From: Emergomyces orientalis
Lineage: Eukaryota; Ascomycota; Eurotiomycetes; Onygenales; Ajellomycetaceae
NCBI GenBank assembly: GCA_002110485.1
Contig: MOWL01000070.1
Coordinates: forward strand, 496,001 to 560,000
Length of the DNA stretch: 64,000 bases
Reading direction: 5' to 3'
Made by a program: the position numbers and the translations under genes. Below the pieces are notes generated by a model, which saw nothing but the letters and a program-made list of their open reading frames with translations, was not told where the DNA came from and searched no databases. Below, piece after piece: positions 32,005-43,800 of the stretch. The stretch's first letter is position 1. Each line of letters starts with the position of its first letter.

Positions 32005-32684
32005 CTTGGTTGCATGACTTGGGCTGTTCCCGCCTGTAGTTTTGTTCTGGTCTGCTTTGCTCCTCCCGGTCAATGTCTTCCTTGACTTCTTTTAACTTTC
32101 TTCTAAAGAGATTCCATGTCTGTTGCTTATATAAGCATCATATCGCTCCGGGTTCGGGAGAACTATATTCCAGGCCCCCGTCGCTGCGCAAAAATAGCCC
32201 AGCCAATCAGCGGCCGAGCTCCCCTTTTCCCATGGGCCGATCTCCGCATCTGGTAAGAGCAAATACAAAAAATACGACAGGGAAAAGCCTCATCTTCAGC
32301 CTTGGACTTCGCACTCCTCCAACTGTTTGTATTCTGGGGAAAAGGAAAAGACGAGGGAAGAAGAAGAAGAAGAAGAAGATCGCATGCTGTTGCTGCTGCC
32401 CGCAATGATCGCGTCTCTGCGGTTACTTCCGACATCATCTGAACTATAACTGTAAATCTTTACTTTTCCCATGTCTCTTCCCAGATACTTTCTTCTACTC
32501 TCCAATCCTCTTCTTATTCTTATATTCCTTGTCTGTCGTTTCCCATATAATCCATTCGTGTATTTTATTTTATATTAAGAAAACCCATCCCTCTTAATCC
32601 TCATTCCTACGGCCAGTCTATGCAATAGTATACACTTAGCCACCCCCATTTGACCGCGTCGTGGAGATAATTCCCGCTCTTCCG
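32005..32684. other. Divergent promoter region MRPL38/SET9
   Basis: About 680 bp; a GAA-rich run at about 32,355-32,380 and short overlapping ORFs only. No gene supported. Confidence 0.5.
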
Positions 32685-34951
32685 ATGGCACCCAGTATAC
32701 CTCCTCCTGACCGCAAAGAGAAATTGACACTTTCTCAACTTGCCAGCTATGATGATGTGATCACAGACGCACTGGTTGACCGGGTTAGCATCCCTGAAGA
32801 AAGAAGAAGAAAAAAAGCCTTTTCCTTAATCATATATCCTCTGGCGCATTCAACAAACTGACTTGGATGAAATTGATTTAAACACAAAAAAAGGCCTACT
32901 TCTGGACCAAAATTCGCAAAAACCGAACCAAGTATTTCCCTTGCAGAGGTATACTTGAAGAGCAGGTCACCTCCATTCTCCTCCACGATGTCATTGTCGG
33001 GAAAGACGCGTCACGGGCTGAGAAAGCCCTCCTTGCTCTTCCGGGTCTGAAGAAGTTCGTCGATCGATTAAGATCAGATCGAGAGAAGGAATGGTTTCGT
33101 CGACACCTGCGCAAATACATTGTCATCTACCTTCCTGATTGCCCCTTTGAGGTCATGACCACCAACCGCTACACCATCACCACCCACGAAGCGGCGGTTT
33201 CGGCGCGAAAGTTTATCGCATCAGGAACAACGATACGGGGGCTCAGCGGCACGCTTGTGCCCATGACGCGCGAAGAGGAGATAGACCTTGATCTGACGAG
33301 GAAGGATTTCAGCATTGTGATGTCGAGCCGGAAGAAGACGCCGTCTATCTTTTTGGGCCCCGCGCGTTTTGCAAATCATGATTGTAACGCGAATGGGAGG
33401 CTGGTGATGAGGGGACCGGAAAGTATGGAGGTGGTCGCGACTAGGGATATTGTGGTTGGCGAAGAGATTACCGTCTCGTATGGAGAGAGTTACTTTGGTG
33501 AAGATAACTGTGAATGTCTTTGTCATAGTTGTGAAGTTGCGCTACGGAACGGTTGGTCTCCAGATGGCGTTATGATTGGTTCTGGGACGAGTAGTGGTGT
33601 ATCCACCCCGGCAGCAGACACACCTGAGCAGGATGAGTCCATTTTGTCGCCGTCGCCGCCTCGGTCGAATAATAATAATAAAAGGAAACGCGGTTCAGAG
33701 TCCCAGTTCCTCTCCACGGCGAGTTCTACGCCGTCGAGAAGGCGGAAGGTAGAGCGGAAGGCTTCGAATTTGAGGCTTGAGATGTCCATGCCTAGCAGTC
33801 CGGAGGCCAGTGAGCCTTCCTTCTTATCGACTCTAGATCAATCCCTCTCCGAATATGCAAACAGCTGCAAGGATCCTATTACCGCTGAGCCTTCTACTCA
33901 CGCGAATTACTTTGATTCTCATCACGAAGGTGATGCTCTCGCTACAAATATTACATACAAAGCTACCTCTGCTACAAACGACCAAGCGTATTGTTCCTCT
34001 TCTGCTCCAGACGAAACACATAGCTCCTCCACCACGTCCGCATCCACGACCACAGCCGCAACCTCAATATTGGAGACGACAACAATACAAATAAAATCAG
34101 AACCGGTGGAGGAAACGGCAGTCAACCAAAGTACCGATCATACCGAGAATCAGAATCTTCATCCAACATGCAACCATTCCTCCGCTCAAACCGCACGAGT
34201 CCCCGAACTTGTCTTTGAAGATAACAACGACGACGGCGAATTATCCGACCTGTCGAATTCCTGGGAACTAAACGACGCAGACATGCTCGTTATCAAACGG
34301 GAACAAGATCGAGATCGAGATCGAAATCGAGACCATAAACGTGAACGTGGACGCGAACGAGAATCCCGGAGACGTCGAGGCCAACGAGAAGAGGAACAGG
34401 GATCTGAACAAGAACCAGACCAACGCCCCTCATCAAAAAGACGAAAACGCCGCCCAGTACTCGAAACCATCGAGCACGAGGAATCCTCCACCCCGCTCCT
34501 CCGCGTCCCCGGCGATTACACAAAAACCCCTAAACTCCTCGGCCAACGGTACGACCGCTGGGTCGACTGCTCCACCTGCAACGCCTGGTTCGTGCAGGGG
34601 GATTCGTACTTCACGCGCAAGGAGTGTCCGCGCTGTGAGCGCCATTCGAAGCTGTATGGGTACCGGTGGCCTAAGACGGATCGGGAGGGCAGGGGTGATA
34701 TGGAGGAGAGGGTGATGGATCATAGGACTGTGCATCGGTTTTTGACGTCGGATGAAGAGCATCGGATTCAGAGGAGGGATCGCGGGGTTAGTTTTGGTTT
34801 TGGTGGCGGAGCTGGAGGTGGGTTTGGGAGTCCGACGCCGGAGAGCCCGGATGTTAGGACTGATACGGATGGGGGGAGTGAGTTTGGGGATGAGAGGAGG
34901 ATGACGAGGGCGGGGAGGAGGGCGGTTAGGGAGTTGAGGATGACAATTTGA
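32685..34951 (+). CDS. SET9: Histone H4 lysine-20 methyltransferase Set9 (Suv4-20/KMT5 family)
   Basis: Two exons, 32685-32783 and 32894-34951, give 718 residues; the join yields ALVDRAYFWTKIRKNRTKYF, which fits the family. The SET domain spans about residues 110-260, with NRYTITTHEAAVSARKFI, the catalytic pseudoknot motif GPARFANHDCNANGRL (NHxC), GEEITVSYGESYFG and a post-SET cysteine cluster CECLCHSC. After a long Ser/Thr-rich region comes a basic repeat of Arg-Asp and Arg-Glu dipeptides. A conserved C-terminal Cys box follows (RYDRWVDCSTCNAWFVQGDS, then CPRC). Set9 methylates H4K20 and supports the DNA damage checkpoint and heterochromatin. An in-frame GTG at 32661 is not needed as the start. 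Confidence 0.92.
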
Positions 34952-35650
34952 TGTGTTTGTTTTTCTTTCATTTCTCATTTTTTTCATTAACTTTTTGTAT
35001 ATTTTTTTATTTTCTTTTTTGGCTGTTTTGATAATGTCTGAGAGCTGCAAGTGTTTCTCTTTCCCCTTTCCCTGAACAAATGTCTGTGAGAGTATCTCGA
35101 CGAGTTGCTTCTGCTTTTTATCACTATTTTTCTGCCTGATTTATCATTGTTAGAAAACTCCCGTTGTAATGATAGCATTTTCTCATTATCTACTTTACCT
35201 CCTTTCCTCCCTTTTTTCCTTTCATCTTTCAAATCTTTCATCTCCTTTCCTTTGACCTGCAATCATGTTTTTCTACTCCCTTTCTGGCCTCTACGTTTTC
35301 ATTTTTTTTTTTTTTTTGGATGCTTTGTTTTTTGCAGGGCGACACCACCGAGTTTTGCGTCTTCTTCGAATTGATACCCGTTGATGAAACCTGGCACCAG
35401 CCAAAGCTACGGCTACAGCTACAGCTACATATATCCCCCACGATATAAGCTACTTTTTGCAACCCATTTTTATATTAATGTGTATAATACAGCACCTTCT
35501 TGAAAACCCCCAGGGGCTTGCATATCTCTTTCCTTGTCTCTCACCCACTTCTCTTCTTTTGCTATGGCAATTTTGGTTTCAAAGACTTGACTCCCATGCT
35601 TTTTTCATGTTTTCTCCTTCCCTCTCTTGCTTTCTAATCCAGGAAACTCA
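34952..35650. other. Intergenic region, pyrimidine-rich
   Basis: About 700 bp, T/C-rich on the plus strand. It holds the 3' flanks of SET9 and the adjacent minus-strand hypothetical. No supported gene. Confidence 0.5.
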
Positions 35651-36184
35651 TCATCTATTGAGGTCAAAGCGAACCCTTCTTGAAGTGTCTCTATTAGCTC
35701 CTTTCCCTCCTCTCCCTCCTCCTGCTGCTGATGCTGCTGGTGCTATTGTTACCATTGTTGCACCACCACCATTTCCTCCTGCTGTTGCTGTTGCTGCTGC
35801 CACTGTTGCACCGCCACCATTTCCTCCTCCACCTCCACCTCCTCTTCCTCTGCTACTTTCACACGCCATACACATACAATTCTCCACCGCAGCATGGTCC
35901 GCCACCGAATTCCTCCCCCCATGCACCTGAGCAATGTTAGTCTCCTCAATCCGTTGGCCCCTCTCACCACGAACCCTTATGGCAGTGACTCTACTGCCCC
36001 CTACCTTTCTCTTATCCGGGGACGTCCAAACAACTTGAATCCCTTCCTCGTCCCTGCTCAGCCCGAACCCATCTCGCCGTGATAGTTCCCAGGCCGTGGT
36101 TCTGCGTACCGTGCCGCCGTCGAACTTTTCGTCGTTGGGACGGGACCAGGTTGCCAGTTTGTAGAAGAAGCGGAGGTAGCTCAT
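35651..36184 (-). CDS. Glycine-rich hypothetical protein
   Basis: A single minus-strand frame of 177 residues from the ATG at 36184; the frame is open further upstream, but that part is Lys/Pro low complexity. The N-terminal half is mixed and looks coding (SYLRFFYKLATWSRPNDEKF, then TAWELSRRDGFGLSRDEEGIQ). The C-terminal half is Gly/Ala/Thr-rich, encoded by a degenerate CCT/GCT trinucleotide repeat at about 35,700-35,850. It contains a CMCMACES cysteine patch. There is no known domain. It could be a small lineage-specific protein or a chance frame kept open by the repeat. Confidence 0.4.
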   Translation of the reverse strand: MSYLRFFYKLATWSRPNDEKFDGGTVRRTTAWELSRRDGFGLSRDEEGIQVVWTSPDKRKVGGSRVTAIRVRGERGQRIEETNIAQVHGGRNSVADHAAVENCMCMACESSRGRGGGGGGGNGGGATVAAATATAGGNGGGATMVTIAPAASAAGGGRGGKGANRDTSRRVRFDLNR

Positions 36185-38079
36185 TGTTTTTTTGTTCTTT
36201 TTTGGGGGCGGGCTTTGATGCTGATATGTTTTCAAGGTTTTTTTAAGGTTTGAGGTTCCAAGGCAGGCTTCTGGCTTTTGGACTTTGTTGGCCTTTTTCG
36301 CATTGCTGGCTGACTATTCGGTTCTTTGTGTTGATATGGAGAATGGGGGCAGGAGTGAGAATTGAAACCAAATTGGATGATGGATGATGGCGTTCTTTCT
36401 CCGGGTTGATTTCTCTCTCTTTTCTCTCTCCTTTTGTCGGTCAAGATATCTCAAGCCATAAAAGAGCAGAGGGTCATTTTCCGGCCGACATTTCGACTTA
36501 CACTGTCTGCGTATGGCTCCATTTTTATATCCAAATTTTCGCTCGTTGTTTGCCATGATTCCAGACCCTCATATTCGTTTATATTTATGTGCCTCCAACC
36601 TTTTCGCCAGATAATTCTTATAGATACCAGAAGAACAAACATTCTTTTGTCTTTGCAGCCCAATCTCTTAACGATATTCCCCAGCCTATGCCTAGGAATA
36701 AAACCCAATGGTGTCAATCAAGTTTGATAAACTATTGAACTATTTATTCACTCTCGCGCTATGAAACTATCTAACTGCCCAAGTGGATTTACAACTCCCT
36801 AGGTTAGGATGTTTGCCACGTGCCTGAAGGGTGCCTCATATCAACAAACAAACATTTGCAAAAAATTTAAAATATATGCGTTTGTCTTTTGAGAAACAGA
36901 ATAGGGCATCGCTGGAAGCATTATGTCCTCCATTAATGCTACATGGCGGGTAGGGCGTAAAAGATGTGCGGCTGGGGAACATTTGAGGTGTTGGTCGAAA
37001 GTTTCTCCTTTACCCACCCTTTTTCCACATCCTGGGCATCAACTTTCTGCCTTTTCCGGTCGTCAACCTATATTTCCTTAGTAAATAACCCTTCTCCTGT
37101 GTTTCCAGCTAATTTTCCATCTCAGTGACGGTATTGGTGGTATATAACCGTAAATAACATTTCTCTGATGGATGTGCACAGATGTATATATATCCAGGAG
37201 GCTTGGTGTATATTTTTTTCAAGCGAGCTTTTTCTTGCCTAAAATTTTTAACTTCGCACATGTATATCTAAATATATAATCCCTCTTATTGTTGCCTACA
37301 ATAATACCCTTCTATTATATTTTTTCTTTTCCAATGAGGAATTTGTTGCCTTGCCATTCTCCATGTAACACCACGCCTGTGATTTGATATAATGCCCCAT
37401 AAATAAACCTTGCCCTCCGATTAAATTGAGCCGTAAAATCGTTTTGCTGAGCGGTTGTATTTGAGGATTGATTGAGTAATTGATTAATTTTTTGGCTGAT
37501 TAATCCTGTATAAATAATAATATACAGATATAAATATATGTTGGGACTTGCTATAGTTACCGATTAGGAAAATAGGGCGCCCATTTCATAAGGTGCTGTT
37601 GGCTATGATAATCGTGCCCCCCTGAATGTGTACATGAACATCCGCCAAGAAGGTAAGCCAGATCACCATGTTCAATGGCGCCCAGCATGCCAGTACGAGC
37701 CCCTACAACCGCTGCTTACCGTTGGGACAATCGAAAGAGTAAATACTGCATCCCACGTATCAAAGAAATGACGAGCAAAAATTGATAGAGATATTTGCAT
37801 TCCCTCCGATGAGGAGGAAAAGGGCGGTATTTCGGAGGTTGGAGAGAGGATGATGAGGTTTTAGTATTTTTTCCCCCTACAGGATGATCCAGGAGATCAA
37901 TCAGGTCTATTTTGTATACTGATAATATATATATAATTCCTTTCCAGGTTAAGCCAGGTAGCCCCCATAACTCCAAAACCCAATCCCCCTAGTGTCCAGA
38001 TTATCCAACGTGTCTATCATACATGTAGTAAACAAACCCGAAGAAAAGAAAAGAAAAGAAACGAAGAATATGATACAAT
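36185..38079. other. Long intergenic region without a recognised gene
   Basis: Nearly 1.9 kb. It is AT-rich with several ATATAT runs (about 37,180-37,320 and 37,500-37,545), and no ORF above about 100 codons has codon bias. It lies 3' of MRH4 and 5' of the hypothetical gene, so it may include long untranslated regions or a non-coding transcript. Confidence 0.5.
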
Positions 38080-40017
38080 CTATATCAAAGCCTGCCCCCT
38101 AAACATCGCCTCCCTCACCTCCTTCACAACATCCTTCCGATCCTTCTTGCTCACCAGGACAACACCACGGCCTCTCCTCCCCATACGCCCGGTACGACCC
38201 AGACGATGGATGAAATCAATAGTTGTATGAGGAACATCGAACAAAATAACATTGCGCACCGCGACAGTGTCAATACCTCGCGAGCCCAAGTCCGTCGTGA
38301 CGAGCACCTTAGTATCGCGGAGATGTCTCTGCTGGTCCAAGGTCTGTGAGTCCTGGTCCCGGACAAATGGAACAGAATCAGAGAACCAGTTCTTCTTATT
38401 CCGCTGCGCATCTTTGACTTCCTCGGGACTCGGGGGCGGTTTGACAAGAGTGAATTCGGCGAGGATCTCATCCTTGCGCTGGCCGGGTGTATCTCGTGAA
38501 AGCGCGACGGCGTGGATGCCTTTCTCGTTGAGGAATGTGGTTACCTCCTCTGTTGTTTCGCGCTCGTTGACGAATACGATGATGTGTTTTGGTTCGGGGA
38601 AGAGGGAGGCCGGGTAACCGTCGTCGACGGCGGCGTCTTGGGTCACGCCTGCTTTGCCTAGGGACCAGATTATGTCGGCGCAGGCTAGCTTTTTGTTTCC
38701 GCGGTATGGGTCCTTGTCCACATCCACGACGCCCAGTTGGACTCTGCGCGGGATGGCGTGGAGGTTTGGAGTTACGAGGCGTTTCATTTCGGGGAACTTC
38801 TTTTCCATGAGGGAATCGAGGCTTCGAGGAATGGTGGCGGAGCAGAGGATCATTTGTTTCAATGTGGGGGCTGTTTTTTCGAGGACAGAATATGTAAGGG
38901 GCGAAAAGGATTTGTCCAAGAGCGAATCCGCCTCGTCAATTACAAGGTGGGTGACGCGGCTGAGAATGTATGGGTTCGTTTTGGCAATGGAGGTAAGAAG
39001 ATGAGGCGTGGACACAAGGATGTCAATCCCGGCGGGATTGAACAGATTGTTCGTAATTCTGCGAGGAGTGTAGGCTGATGAAATCATTGCTGAGCGATAC
39101 TTGACTGTGTGCGAAAGTTGTTTTGCAAGTTTCCCAACTTGTTCCACTAGCTCTGCTGTCGGCACCAGAATGATAGCTCTAGGCCGCGCGACATTTGAAT
39201 GTTCCGGGGTGACCACCTTTGGGGCCTCAAGCTCAAATAGATTAGCATTCTTTTTCTCCTCTTCTTCCTGTTGATTTTTCTCATTTTCCATCATTTCCGT
39301 TTCCTTTTCTATCATCTCGGCCCGTTTGATCCAGTTTATAATTGGCAGCAGATAGGCTAGAGTTTTGCCAGTCCCAGTTTCAGCGGCCAGCAAGAATTGG
39401 TCGAAATGGAATATCTGCTCTTCTTCTCCTTCTAGAGGCTTCTTCGCTTTCCTGTTTTTCTCCGACTCGATGGGCGGTCTAAGCAGTGCTGGAATGGCTA
39501 CCCGTTGGATAGGGGTCGGGGAGATTTCGGTAAGAGTGGGGAACGCATTGGCGTAGACTGCATCTCGTACTTGGGGGAGAAGCGGAAACTGATCAAAACT
39601 AGTGATGGATGCGATCTTCTCCTTAATCCTATTCCGACGCGAGTAGGGTATTGGTGACAGCGCGATTTGCATTTTCAAAGCTCTAAAAAGTGAACCCTCC
39701 TTTTTCTTGTCCGCATCATCCTTTTCCTTATTATTCCCATCTACTGAAGATCGTTTCAGCTCCGCATCAGATCTGGTAACTGGGCGATTGGGTAGCCGAG
39801 CTCGGGTCTGGTTCATGCCTCCAAAGGGGTTATTCTTGAATGTGGGAGGAGGGGCCTTCTTCTTGGAATCCCGGAACCGATCAGAGGACCTGGCAACATT
39901 CGGGGACAGCGCCATACGGGATGGTTTGCGCCGGAGTAGCCTGCCGGACGAAGTCAAGCGGACCGACTGCCATGATGGGGATGCAGCAGGTTGCCGGCCC
40001 CAAACAACAGCTCTCAT
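38080..40017 (-). CDS. MRH4: Mitochondrial DEAD-box RNA helicase Mrh4
   Basis: A single minus-strand exon. I start at the ATG at 40017 (645 residues), because the 90 codons upstream in the same frame lack family-like sequence. The N terminus is Arg/Ser-rich with almost no acidic residues, as in a mitochondrial presequence. Helicase motifs in order: Q motif PTPIQRVAIPALL; Walker A AETGTGKT at about 211-218; PTAELVEQ; DEAD at about 361 (VIDEADSLLD); SAT at about 392; IIVFVNERE; VLVTTDLGSRGID; HRLGRTGRMGRRG at about 602. A charged insert rich in Glu, Asn and Lys lies between motifs I and Ia, as in Mrh4 proteins. Yeast Mrh4 acts in late assembly of the mitochondrial large ribosomal subunit, which pairs thematically with uL14m nearby. 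Confidence 0.88.
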   Translation of the reverse strand: MRAVVWGRQPAASPSWQSVRLTSSGRLLRRKPSRMALSPNVARSSDRFRDSKKKAPPPTFKNNPFGGMNQTRARLPNRPVTRSDAELKRSSVDGNNKEKDDADKKKEGSLFRALKMQIALSPIPYSRRNRIKEKIASITSFDQFPLLPQVRDAVYANAFPTLTEISPTPIQRVAIPALLRPPIESEKNRKAKKPLEGEEEQIFHFDQFLLAAETGTGKTLAYLLPIINWIKRAEMIEKETEMMENEKNQQEEEEKKNANLFELEAPKVVTPEHSNVARPRAIILVPTAELVEQVGKLAKQLSHTVKYRSAMISSAYTPRRITNNLFNPAGIDILVSTPHLLTSIAKTNPYILSRVTHLVIDEADSLLDKSFSPLTYSVLEKTAPTLKQMILCSATIPRSLDSLMEKKFPEMKRLVTPNLHAIPRRVQLGVVDVDKDPYRGNKKLACADIIWSLGKAGVTQDAAVDDGYPASLFPEPKHIIVFVNERETTEEVTTFLNEKGIHAVALSRDTPGQRKDEILAEFTLVKPPPSPEEVKDAQRNKKNWFSDSVPFVRDQDSQTLDQQRHLRDTKVLVTTDLGSRGIDTVAVRNVILFDVPHTTIDFIHRLGRTGRMGRRGRGVVLVSKKDRKDVVKEVREAMFRGQALI

Positions 40018-40832
40018 CTCACAAAGCAGACATACGGGTGAGATGGGCGACATGAAGTAACGACCGTGGCAGTTGGTGCGAGTATATATACCTAGATAGA
40101 GTCGTGGTAAATAAGCAGTGGATGTAGAAGTTGAGTATGAAAAATTTAAAGATTGAAACCTTGGAACCTTGGCAGAGAACGCTAGGCCCGATCGGGGTTG
40201 TTGCTGGGGAAACGGCAGGAGCGGGAACATCAACAGCGGCAGCCCATAAACAAGGCAAGAAGAACCCACTGCAACCGCTGCAACCACCTCCGAGCCTCAT
40301 CTCCCCACCCACAACTTCTTACATCTTATATCTTATATCTTACGTCCACTCCTCTTATCTCCCCCCTGGCCATCATCTTCCGTACTCTCTTTGTCCTGGC
40401 CCTGGGCTTGCTTCCCCCTCTTCGTTTTTCTCCACGTCGCTCATTGTGTTTGTTTCTATTGTTTATATCCTTCCTGTTGGCTGTTGTTTTATCTCGGGAA
40501 ACCGGTCAAAGAAACTATAACTACTTACTTCCCCCTCCTCCCCACCCTTTCGCGCCGTTGTTGCTTTTCGCAAACAATACCGTTATTTGAGTGTCAATAC
40601 TCTTTCGACGCCCTTAGATCCACACACAAAAAAAAAGAAATATCCTTGTTGCGTGGCTATATCATTTGTCACAGGTATGATTCTACTGGATTTGTTGTTT
40701 CGACTGGGCAATGTTTTGTTTGTTTTGATACAGTTCTGGTGGGCATATAGATTTTGCGCTAGCTTGCTAATCATTAATTGACAAACGCAGAAATTGATTG
40801 ACAAAACGCGTGTCAGTTCGCTTTCGTTGAAG
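40018..40832. other. Divergent promoter region MRH4/BUD4
   Basis: About 815 bp, with CT-rich leader DNA at about 40,360-40,560. The long frame overlapping the MRH4 5' region is judged untranslated. Confidence 0.5.
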
Positions 40833-43800
40833 ATGGCAAGTGGACAGCGTCCTCTCTCTGAGCTGAGCCCAGTGGCTCAACGTAGAAACTCCCCAAGCTG
40901 GAACCAGCGCACCAAGGTATGTAAACAGCTTCTGGTCTAACACGGCTCTTTGGCTAACCGATATGACTAGACCACAATCGGTAATGGCGATTCATCTCCG
41001 TTCGACTCGCTCAATTCGCCCCATTCTCCTAGACTGTTCTGGAAGGGTAGGGATAGCGGGTCTCCAGCCAGGCCAGGCTCTGAAAACAGAAGCCCTTACG
41101 ACCCCGATGCCTTGACTACCCCGTGCAAAAGATCCTCAATTGAAAACTTAAAACGAGCATCCCGTGTGAAAAACAGCAGTATTGTTGCTCGCGAGAAGAA
41201 GCAGGAGTATGACCCTGCCCATGTCCAGGTCTTAGAACGGCCCCTAGCTACCGGTAGACCTCTGAGTTCTCAATTCAAAAATAACCCCAAAGAAATGGGT
41301 AGTGTGGATGCTCGACGACAGCTGCCATCTCAATCCGCTTCTCCAGCTAAACAAAACCCTTATGCCGGAAAAACCACCTCTACGAATACAACGCCGGTTG
41401 CCCCAAAGTCGGAGAGCACGTTTTCTTCCACGTTCTCTCATACCTCCCCAAGCAGACCTCAATCGTCGCCCACGAAATCATCTCTGACGAAAGGAAGTCG
41501 ATTCGGGAACAAGAGTGCGCCTTTTGATCCCGAGAGCGAGATCTGGTCCGATAATGAAGATGAGGGCCCGAATACTACACCAAAGCGTCGTTACATGCAT
41601 CGCCAGACTAAAAGCGTGACTTTTGACGCGGCACCCCCTCAAATCAATGAGTATGAAATGACCACTCCGGATCCATCATCAACTGCCTCTAGCTTACGAG
41701 AGGGGAGCTATGATTCGGCCGATATGGATGAAGAGGAGAGTTTCGATCGCGGTTCTTTCATGGGCGCTGAAGACAGCTTTGATGCGTCCCTGGAAGATAC
41801 AGAGAAGACTCCCGTTGTTCTGCCAGAAGCCTGGCGTTTTATGAGCCCCGATAGAGCTAGTGAGGAGCTCCAGGGAGAGGATGACCCTTTCAGCGAAGAT
41901 TTCGGCAGTCCCGGTCCCGATGTGAGACCGTCATCAGCACAGGAATCGCAGTCCTTTGAATCGCAGGTTGAGTCTCTTGACTCAAACGGCGATCATCGCC
42001 CCCTGCCGCCGTTGCCCCCTTCTAATACTCAGTCTCAAGTCACTCCCGACCGGGCGAGAAGACTCTCTCTGACAATGGAACTTGCCAGCAGTGGATCCCG
42101 CAGGTTGCCTTCTCCACTGAGCCCAGCCTCCTGCTCGAAGGCTGAAATAAATGGAATGGGTCATGGGTCAATGTCACTGGAAGACAGACTTCGTCTGATG
42201 ATGGTCCAGGACCAAGAACGGTCGCCGGAAGCCGAGAAGCAGCGTGAACGTAGAATGAGACGTGCCGGCATAAAAGACAAGTCCTTTGATCGTGATACTG
42301 AAAGTAAGCAGTCGTTCAGTGACACTTCAAGCCCCAGACAGGACAGCTCCCCCTTCAATCCACACGTCTCTCCGCCTCACATTTCAAGAGAATCCATTTT
42401 ACGAAACATTAGAAACCATAACAACGACGAAACAGAGGACTTTTCTTCACCACTTCGCAGCTCCAGTCCCCGCTTCCACACTCCCTTGGATCCTGACGTT
42501 CCCATTCCTTCTCTAGAAACAGACGAGGAAGAGGTCATGACCAAGGAAGAGCCGGTTGAGGATGACGATGTCTATGATATCCCTGAATATTATTCTCAGG
42601 CTGCACACGATGACCATGACGTTCAACAAGATGATTATGATGACGGAATGCAACACAACAATGAAAATGTATACTCAAACGCTGCTAACAATTCTGACCA
42701 GCCGCCTTTCAATGATTCGGGAGATGCAACAGATGACCAGAGCACGCCAGTGCCGGACAACAATCCACACCGATACCACCTGCCTGACCTGAGCATGGAC
42801 CATTCTGAGCTTTCCGCTATCACTGGTGAACATAACTCAGAACTCGATTTGAGCTCGTACGTTGATCACTCTTCAACTCTTGACGAAGCTTGTAAGCTTG
42901 CCCCCGCCTTGGACATGAAGTCGATTCGAAATTCTCTTCACCGTCCGGAAACCCCAGACGACCATTGCAGCCAGGCGTCAAGAAGTGTTTATGGCGACGA
43001 CTATGACGGGCCTGCAACACCCGAATCGGTCATTCGTCGCTCTCTTGACGACGAAATTTCTCCCACTGAAGAATTCCTCGCTATTCCAGATCCTCTTGCG
43101 ACGATAAAATCTTCCAATGGAAGCTTAAAGACGAAACCATCACTCAGTCCTGCGGACGTCCATGAGATGGCGGCAACTCGCCGTAAGGTAAGTGGACAGG
43201 AGCCGCCTGTACCATCAATATCAGAAGAACCGTCAAACGGAACCCAGCCCAGTTATGGGGAACATGGTAACCATTCCACCTCGTTTTTGTCCGATCTTCC
43301 GCAGCTTAGCACAGCTGTACCAGTCAATAATGACAAACGGCAAAGTTCACTCGTGAAGCTCGATATTCCCGTGAGCGGAAACGACGAAGGTTTAGGATTC
43401 GGACTTGACCTGGAATTTGACCGCGTTATTGAGGCCCAAAAGGTTGCGTTTGACCATTTCCTTTCCCAGCAGCCCCGTCACACTACCACCTTTATGGATA
43501 CAGCTCAAACAGACATACAACAATCATGTGTGCCCAACGTGATGCCATGTGAACGGAAGGAAGCCCCCTTAGCTCGTGATAGTATTGCTAATAATGTTAC
43601 TCCCCGACAGAGAGGTTACCTTATGAGACACAATACGAAAGTTATCGTCGCGAGCAGCCGCCAGGATGAAACGACGGGGCCCAACGACTCACCTGTTGAT
43701 GGCGACCCGAGAGGGACTAAATCTGCAGGAAATTCCCCTCGAAAACCCAGCCAGCAAACCTGGACTACCGAACCATGGAATGGCAAAACCAGGCGTCAAA

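Noticed and set aside
40018..40287. 90-codon in-frame N-terminal extension of MRH4
   Set aside because: It is low-complexity and lacks family resemblance; the ATG at 40017 starts a plausible mitochondrial presequence.
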